Shown: positions 58,724-64,000 of the stretch, in pieces | How the letters are laid out: the number at the start of each line of letters is the position of its first letter | How positions within the stretch are numbered: the first letter of the stretch is position 1 | Origin: Platanthera guangdongensis | Lineage: Eukaryota > Streptophyta > Magnoliopsida > Asparagales > Orchidaceae | DNA length: 64,000 bases | Reading direction: 5' to 3' | Assembly: GCA_039583875.1 (NCBI GenBank) | Contig: CM077149.1 | Location: 26,859,194 to 26,923,193, forward strand | Program-made: the position numbers and the translations under genes | The notes under the pieces: model-generated | What the model saw: the letters and a program-made list of their open reading frames with translations, nothing else | Databases searched by the model: none | What the model was told of the DNA's origin: nothing

Positions 58724-60250
58724 TAATTAGATCTACGAACTGGAGTGGAAAGATCAAAAGCGACAAATAACAACTCGCCCACACACATCAGCTTAGTTAA
58801 GTCTAACGGGGGATCTAGATAAATAAGCATCTCCAAATATCTCAGACAAAAAATGACAAGCTCGTTTCCTAACAAAGAATTTAATCGAGTCAAGTGAACT
58901 GGAGGGAGAGTCGACGTGGTCAATTTCAGAGGAGGAGCTAAGTCATACTCACCGTCAAAACACGGACTTAACATCAAAGAAAAGTCCTTCGGGTGTAAGA
59001 CATCAAAATCAACGGGAAGATCAAATAGTAGATTCTCCCTCATAGAAAACTCAACCGGATCATCATCACCTAACTCACTCATAGATAAAGATTCACCATA
59101 GGATGAATCTACCAACTCAGCCGAAAAGTCTTCCAACCCACTAGATACTTCATCAAAATCAGCATCAGTAACGGTCTCAAAAGTAGGCAAAATCGAGCCC
59201 GACAAAATTTCTAATCCATATTGAGCTTCAGGCAATGGTGATAACAACAAGGAAATATCTTCCGGGTCCTCAACTTTAAATTCATCAAAAAATAACCTAC
59301 CCTCGTAAGGTAAATCTTCCAACACAATACGTACATCTGCTAACTCAGGGCCATCAGACGGTTCCTCAACTATCATAGGAGACGGACCAGAAATATGGTC
59401 GAGGGGAAGTGGGATAATCCCAGACTGTGGTACCTCAGAGGAGACATACTCATCTCGATCACTAGGATATCTAAGCTCCACATCGTCACTAAGGTCGTCA
59501 GAGAAATTGGCATCGCCCTTAGTGGCGGGCTCAGACTTTGAAGCTAAAAGAGCCAAAACCCTAGGCTTTGTGGGGCACTCTAGGGCATAGTGGACAATCA
59601 TGCCACAAGCGTAACATGTAGCGTTATCCTTGCAAATCTTAACTATCTGCCTATGCTTAACCCATGGATTTATAACATCCCTAGTAGTGACAACGACAGG
59701 TGGCAGGGTAGAGGACCCAACCTTCTCCCACTCCCTAAAGGTTGTAGTACGTGGGCTCGAAATAGTTTGATCTTGGCGGAGCAAGGATCTTGCGGGAGGC
59801 TTTGAGTCACTCCTATGATCAAAAATGGGTCTAGTGCCCTGGAGGGGAGAAATGAGAACATGAGACGTCCGAGTAAGGGAGTACGAGGGGACATACTGGT
59901 TCGATGTAGGCAAAGTCTTAGGTGGCGAATCACTCAGATAGTCAGAAAACCGGGAACAACAGTAGGGAGGGTAATGCTCATCCGTTAATAGATTCTTCAT
60001 AATTTGCCAACCTAAAAGTGAGTCATTGAGTGACATCCCAAAACATCTCTCCTCATTGAGCCAGAAGGTCTAGGCTCGACCAATTAATTGTAGTCTCGCA
60101 ACGGGAATCTTGTGGGGGTCCAAAATATGATATCGCTCGAAATAGCGCTCCATGTCCTTCACCCAACATAAAAACACTCACGGTCCACCTATCCCATCAT
60201 AGATCGGAGCAAGAACTCTAACAAGGCTAGAGGTGTGCGTTGGTGGTGTC
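58724..60250 (-). pseudogene. G gag, N-terminal part with zinc knuckle
   Basis: On the minus strand a retrotransposon gag domain reads WVKDMERYFERYHILDPHKI and TFWLNEERCFGMSLNDSLLG (about 60190-60010). The main open stretch starts at 60036 (447 codons to the junction). A CCHC knuckle CYACGMIVHYALEC is at about 59575-59620. A long acidic Asp/Glu/Ser/Leu-rich region (DDLSDDVELRYPSDRDEY onward) follows up to the solo LTR. In-frame stops at about 60066 (TAG in GRA*TFW, expected Trp) and about 60170 disable it. No protease or RT motif follows in either half. Confidence 0.82.
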
Positions 60251-60507
60251 AAATATTATGCTAACATAACGTTACACTAAACGAATGAACGTGAGTGAGC
60301 GGAACTCCCAATGTGCACTATAAAAGACCAACGAAAAACTCAAACTAAGTGAACACGAAAAACATTTTTTGTGTGTTTTTTTTGATATATTTTAACAAAC
60401 ACAATTTTATATATATAAAAAAAAATAGAAGACCAACGAACGTGACTAAGTGCAAAATGGGGTAGCTCGGAACGAGCGGATCGTTGCCAAGTTGAGAAAT
60501 TGGCAAA

Positions 60508-60527
60508 CCTAGCTTTGATACCAAATT
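60508..60527 (-). other. G primer-binding site
   Basis: On the minus strand TTTGGTATCAAAGCTAGG follows the LTR end (CATCA plus A), one base away from the usual TGGTATCAGAGC complement of initiator Met-tRNA. The leader between it and gag (about 60251-60507) holds no other recognisable feature. Confidence 0.85.
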
Positions 60528-62035
60528 GATGTAGGCCACTCCCCAGAATGGGATTAAGGCACAAAATGGCAAAGGAATTCCTATGGGGAATTTAAGCGAA
60601 CACGTGGTGTGCGTGCAGAACTCAAAATTGATGCAGGATCATCCTTTTGGCGTTATGGCGATGGATGTAACTAACGCAACGCTCTCCGGTATCTCTCACA
60701 TCACGCTCAAGCATAATACGCATCAACATCAAGACTTGGACATTCATTATATATATAGACTACGGAGGGTTTGCAAAGCCCTTCCAGATAATACCAAGGC
60801 GATAAGATGATGTCCTCATAAGTGTAAGGAACCCACACGGTTCGGTCGAGCGATGTTGTACTAAAAGAGACTCCACCGAAATGCAAAAATTCGGACAAGG
60901 GTGGCTCTCTCCCAACAAAATAAAACCTGGGCCACCACGCCTCATGAACTTAAATGGAAAAAAGGAAAACACCAACAAGATCTATGAAGAAATTAACCAC
61001 GAAATTCAGGTATTTCACAAGCCACACAACACGCATGTGCCACAAGATCTATCAAGGGGTAAATCGCAATAACTAGTGGATGAATGTTCGTTACCCCGCT
61101 TGGATGTTGACGAGTATGAAAGGATCGTTCCCTTCCGATTCCACCGGAACCACGTAGGTTGGAGGGAACCACGTTGCATTCCTCGGATCACGCCGGAGGA
61201 GATGCCGCCCAAGTTACGGAAGGTGTGCCTTCGGTCGCAGGTTCCAAGAGGAGAGAAACTTCAGATCTGGTGAGAGGGGAGAAAGGGGCTGCTCAGTTTT
61301 GAGGAAGACGAGAGGAAGGGGTTTGGATCTTGGAGAGGATGGAAGAGAAGGATAACTATGGAAGAGTCGCACTTCCACAGGTCCACCGGAGTCGCACCGG
61401 ATGGGGAGAACCGAGCCGCCTTCTTCGGAGTCACACTGGAGGAGGTAGGACGTCGCCAGAGCAGCAGGATGCACCGTCCAGAGGGGCGGCGGCAGCATCA
61501 CACTCGCGACTTTCCTGGAGGTGTGGGTATCGGTTTCGGCCTGGCCGAAGGGGGGGCTGCTTCACACAACTCAAAACTTAGGTTTAGGTTTTTTTTCTTC
61601 TTCAAAAGCTCGTAAAACATCAAATTTTACCCTCTTATAGGCTTTACAAACACAAGGGCTAAAAGCACCTCAAACATGGCTAAACATAGGCCAAATGAAA
61701 ATGATTGACAATGCTATTAGAAGCCCAAATAAACATGAAATCAAAACATGAAATAGATGTTAAAATATGTGGCAACATAATTTAACATAACACAAACGAG
61801 AACGGTCGTGGACATTGTAGCGGCGGGAGCGGCGGCTAGCAGTGAACCAAGCATGTCATAGAAAATCATCTTCCGGTGGTGGTGACGTATCATCAATCGG
61901 GTGTCGGCACCAACATCAACCGGGTTGCCAAAATCATCGAGAAGGGGATCCTCCATATCAACATGTACCGGATCACCATCATTGACAGGAAGGGGACGCT
62001 CCATGTCAACATGTCGGGGGTAGTCGGCTCCATCA
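60528..62035 (-). repeat. G 5' LTR
   Basis: 1508 bp, TGATG to CATCA on the element strand, uninterrupted. It is the partner of 30438-31829 plus 51905-52022 and is followed in plus coordinates by the target duplication ACACC. Confidence 0.9.
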
Positions 62036-62292
62036 ACACCTCTCAATTCTCCACCATGTTCTCTTACAGACAAAAGGAGCTTGAAAGATATCAAGTGAAG
62101 AACTTGTTCAGTGCGGACAAGTACATGAGCTTACATCCAGAGGAAGTTGTGCCAAGGACTACCTCTCTGAAGATCATTGGAGCTCAAGATTTAAAGATGA
62201 GTCGAAGGTAAGCTGTTGAACCTAACAAGAAGTTAATCTTCACTAATCCATCTGCAGATTCTCCCACTGATACTCCTAAGAAAGACAGTTGA
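62036..62292 (+). pseudogene. S1 copy 2 ORF2, 3' end after G
   Basis: Reading resumes after the G insertion (FSYRQKELERYQVKNLFSAD, then PKKDS before the TGA at 62290). One in-frame TAA lies at 62209. It is the missing C-terminal end of the ORF2 that stops at 30437. About 150 bp of AT-rich untranslated DNA follow. Confidence 0.75.
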
Positions 62293-62427
62293 TTTCTGAA
62301 TTTATATCTTTTAAAATGTGTTTATGTTTTTGAACACAAAAAGCACCTTATTGTTTATCTACTGAAAGTTTTTCTGCCAGATTATTTTTTGCTTTGAGTT
62401 TTTCTATTGTAGAAAGTGTCCATACCC

Positions 62428-62441
62428 AAATAGAGGGAGAT
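62428..62441 (+). other. S1 copy 2 polypurine tract
   Basis: AAATAGAGGGAGAT directly before TGTTGGAACCC. Confidence 0.75.
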
Positions 62442-62503
62442 TGTTGGAACCCTATTAATGCTTTGGGCTAGGATCACTATCATGTGTTTAGGATGATTAG
62501 TTT
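62442..62503 (+). repeat. S1 copy 2 3' LTR, truncated
   Basis: The first 60 or so bases match 4915-4975 with a few changes, then similarity stops abruptly at an inverted LTR end. Confidence 0.8.
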
Positions 62504-62717
62504 CTGAAAGTTATTTAACAGAAGGTTAGCTAATCACCTAGAGGGGGGGGGGGTTGTACAACCTCGGACTCGTGAGAGGCCCTCAAGGTGAGAACGACAG
62601 AAGTGTTGGAGTTACCATGGTGATCTGGAAGTGATCAAACATGTAACCTCACTGCCAACGCGATATGAGCCTGCAGGGTCGCACATAAGAGATGTGTAGA
62701 AGTTGAATGATTGACTA
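62504..62717 (-). repeat. inverted SIRE-type LTR end
   Basis: TGAAAGTTATTTAACAGAAG, then CTAATCACCTAGAGGGGGGG, is the reverse complement of the C-run/CTCTAGGTGATTAG block that precedes SIRE-type LTR ends, with CA at its edge. The remaining bases to 62717 are not assigned. The extent to the right is uncertain. Confidence 0.45.
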
Positions 62718-63737
62718 TGTTGGTAAAGGTTGCCAATCACCGCCACGAATGGGGTTGTGGGCAAAGTGTTGCCTTAAAGGATCGTCGGGTTTGGGCAAAT
62801 GTTGCCTTGGAGGGCTGGTAAGGATTGTCGTCCGAGGGTCGATAGCATTCGTCGAGAATCGTCTTTCTGATTCCCGCCGATCGACGAGAATCGTCTCTCT
62901 GATTCTCGCCGATGGACGAGAATCGTCGAGAATCAATATGCTGATTCTCGACGATCGACGAGTTCGACATGTATCGTCGACCGCGGTTCGACGGTCGACG
63001 AGATTCGACGTGTATTATCAAGTGCGGCTCGACGATCGGCGAGAATCGTCAAGTATTGTACTCTGATTCTCGCCGATCCATGGTGATGCTCGCCGATCGA
63101 TTTTCGCCGATTCTCGCCGATTCCCACCGACCGATACTCGCCGATTCTGGAACCCTATTTCTGGGTGGTCTGCGGATAGTGATTTTCCTAAGTCTTTTAT
63201 GCCTTCGGTATAAAAGGGACACTTAGGGTTTTCGGGCATAATATGCTTTTGACAGCCGATCGAATAGAAAATGACGGAAGCCGTTCCGCCTTTCCGATTC
63301 GCCGATCCTGAATCCTGCCGCCGACGGAAGGGTTCCTCCGCCGCCGTGTTCACTCCGTCGACCTCCTCCTCTCCGGCGATAGTCGCTGGTGTTGCTCTTC
63401 CTGGCGCGGACCTAGCAGTCCGTGGAATAGCAAGGTGCGGTCATCGTTCTTCCCGATCTTCCATGCGACGGAAAGCTCGGCGTTCTCCCGCTCGTGTGGA
63501 TTTCTGCAGAGACGTGGATATTATTCCACGTAGAACTCGCCACCAGCAAGAAGACAAAGTTTGGAGCATCTCCGTTGAGTTGTGACTCAACGCCCCGAGG
63601 TAATTTTTGCCTACTAGTTTTGTAAACTTCTTGATTCAACAGTCATGGCCCGATCCCATTTCTTTTGGGTTTTCTTGATGTTTTTACTTTCCGCTGCGTG
63701 CACACGCGTTGTGCCATACTCATAGAGAAACCCAACA
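62718..63737 (+). repeat. copia-type 5' LTR at the window end
   Basis: The end is firm: CCCAACA at 63737, followed by GTGGTATCAGAGCCAGG. The proposed start TGTTGGTAAAGG (62718) is less certain. The LTR holds a dense CGATCGACGAGAATC motif array (62840-63150) and a TATAAAAGGG box at about 63211. Short open stretches on both strands reflect the repeats. Confidence 0.7.
62840..63150. repeat. GATTCTCGCCGATCGACGAGAATC motif array
   Basis: Roughly fifteen partial or whole copies of GATTCTCGCCGATCG and its complement CGATCGACGAGAATC, often back to back as near-palindromes, in about 310 bp. CpG is very frequent. Confidence 0.85.
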
Positions 63738-63738
63738 G

Positions 63739-63758
63739 TGGTATCAGAGCCAGGTTGC
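63739..63758 (+). other. primer-binding site after the last LTR
   Basis: TGGTATCAGAGCCAGGTTGC is identical to the site in element B (34850) and complementary to initiator Met-tRNA. The remaining 242 bp are untranslated leader; gag would start beyond the window. Confidence 0.9.
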
Positions 63759-64000
63759 GGCCATGATCGTTGTTTTGGAAGTTTTTGTTATTCTAGTGCG
63801 TGTAAACCTAGGGATTTAGAAGTGTTGTAAATGTCTAGATTTAGTCTTGGTTTCCTGCCAAGAATGTCTGGAATTTCGTGGGAATTTCTAAGTGTTAGAA
63901 ATTGTAGTCTCCTTAGCAGTAACCATCCCTCGAGTATGTTTTGGATTTTGAATCCAACATAGAGAGATGAGCTTGTCTACTGCTTTAAGTTGAGTTGTCT

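Larger units (their letters stand above)
30438..62035 (-). mobile_element. element G: gag-only LTR retrotransposon, interrupted
   Basis: The LTRs at 60528-62035 (5') and 30438-31829 plus 51905-52022 (3') start TGATG and end CATCA on the element strand. Target duplications are ACAAC (30433-30437) and ACACC (62036-62040). After subtracting the two insertions (31830-51909 and 53039-58728) about 5.8 kb remain: two LTRs of about 1.5 kb and about 2.8 kb of internal DNA with a primer-binding site, one gag ORF and a polypurine tract. No protease, integrase or RT is present, so it is non-autonomous, as described for TR-GAG elements. Confidence 0.85.

Overview
This window looks like gene-poor, probably heterochromatic, nuclear DNA of a plant, most likely an angiosperm with a large genome. 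Almost everything in it is LTR retrotransposon sequence: Ty1/copia elements of SIRE/Maximus type that carry an extra ORF after pol, another Ty1/copia lineage, Ty3/gypsy chromovirus-like elements, and a gag-only non-autonomous element. There is also one end of a CACTA DNA transposon and one foldback MITE. No intact host gene, tRNA or rRNA gene was recognised. The species cannot be named from this sequence.

Layout. 1-4770: the 3' end of a Ty3/gypsy element (degenerate RNase H and integrase, then its 3' LTR). 4915 to about 13990: a decayed SIRE-like element 'S1' (5' LTR holding a MITE, gag, pol, extra ORF2), truncated at its 3' end. About 13990-16673: no convincing gene. 16674-19055: a reverse-oriented gypsy solo LTR. 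19056-19254: a CACTA end. 19255-21235: the 3' part of another S1-like element. 21420-21935: a GC-rich minisatellite. 22140-25547: gypsy integrase tail plus 3' LTR. 25560-26190: reverse-strand copia gag and primer-binding site.

26200-62503 is one nest four levels deep. A second S1 copy (26200-30437, resuming at 62036) was split by 'G' (30438-62035, minus strand), a gag-only LTR element of about 5.8 kb. G was then split in its gag ORF by a 5.7-kb gypsy solo LTR (53039-58723) and in its 3' LTR by 'A' (31830-51904), a SIRE-like element of about 12.5 kb. A in turn was split in its 5' LTR by copia element 'B' (33199-40719). Target-site duplications, LTR lengths and resumed reading frames fix every junction. 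The window ends in a further copia LTR with an initiator-Met-type primer-binding site (62718-64000).

How the parts relate. The elements encode the usual gag, protease, integrase, reverse transcriptase and RNase H. All are disabled by nonsense codons, and S1 also by frameshifts. The RT-RNase H of A (45033-46508) and most of its ORF2 (47406-49529) remain open. The most notable feature is that several LTR families carry their own array of short, CpG-centred, usually palindromic motifs: GTGTCGACAC in A, TCGACGAA/TTCGTCGA in S1, CTCGAGTACT in the first gypsy LTR, GCGGACT in B, and a GATTCTCG/CGAGAATC type in the last LTR. In A and S1 the same motif also fills the spacer directly upstream of ORF2, which suggests a family-specific cis/trans regulatory pair.
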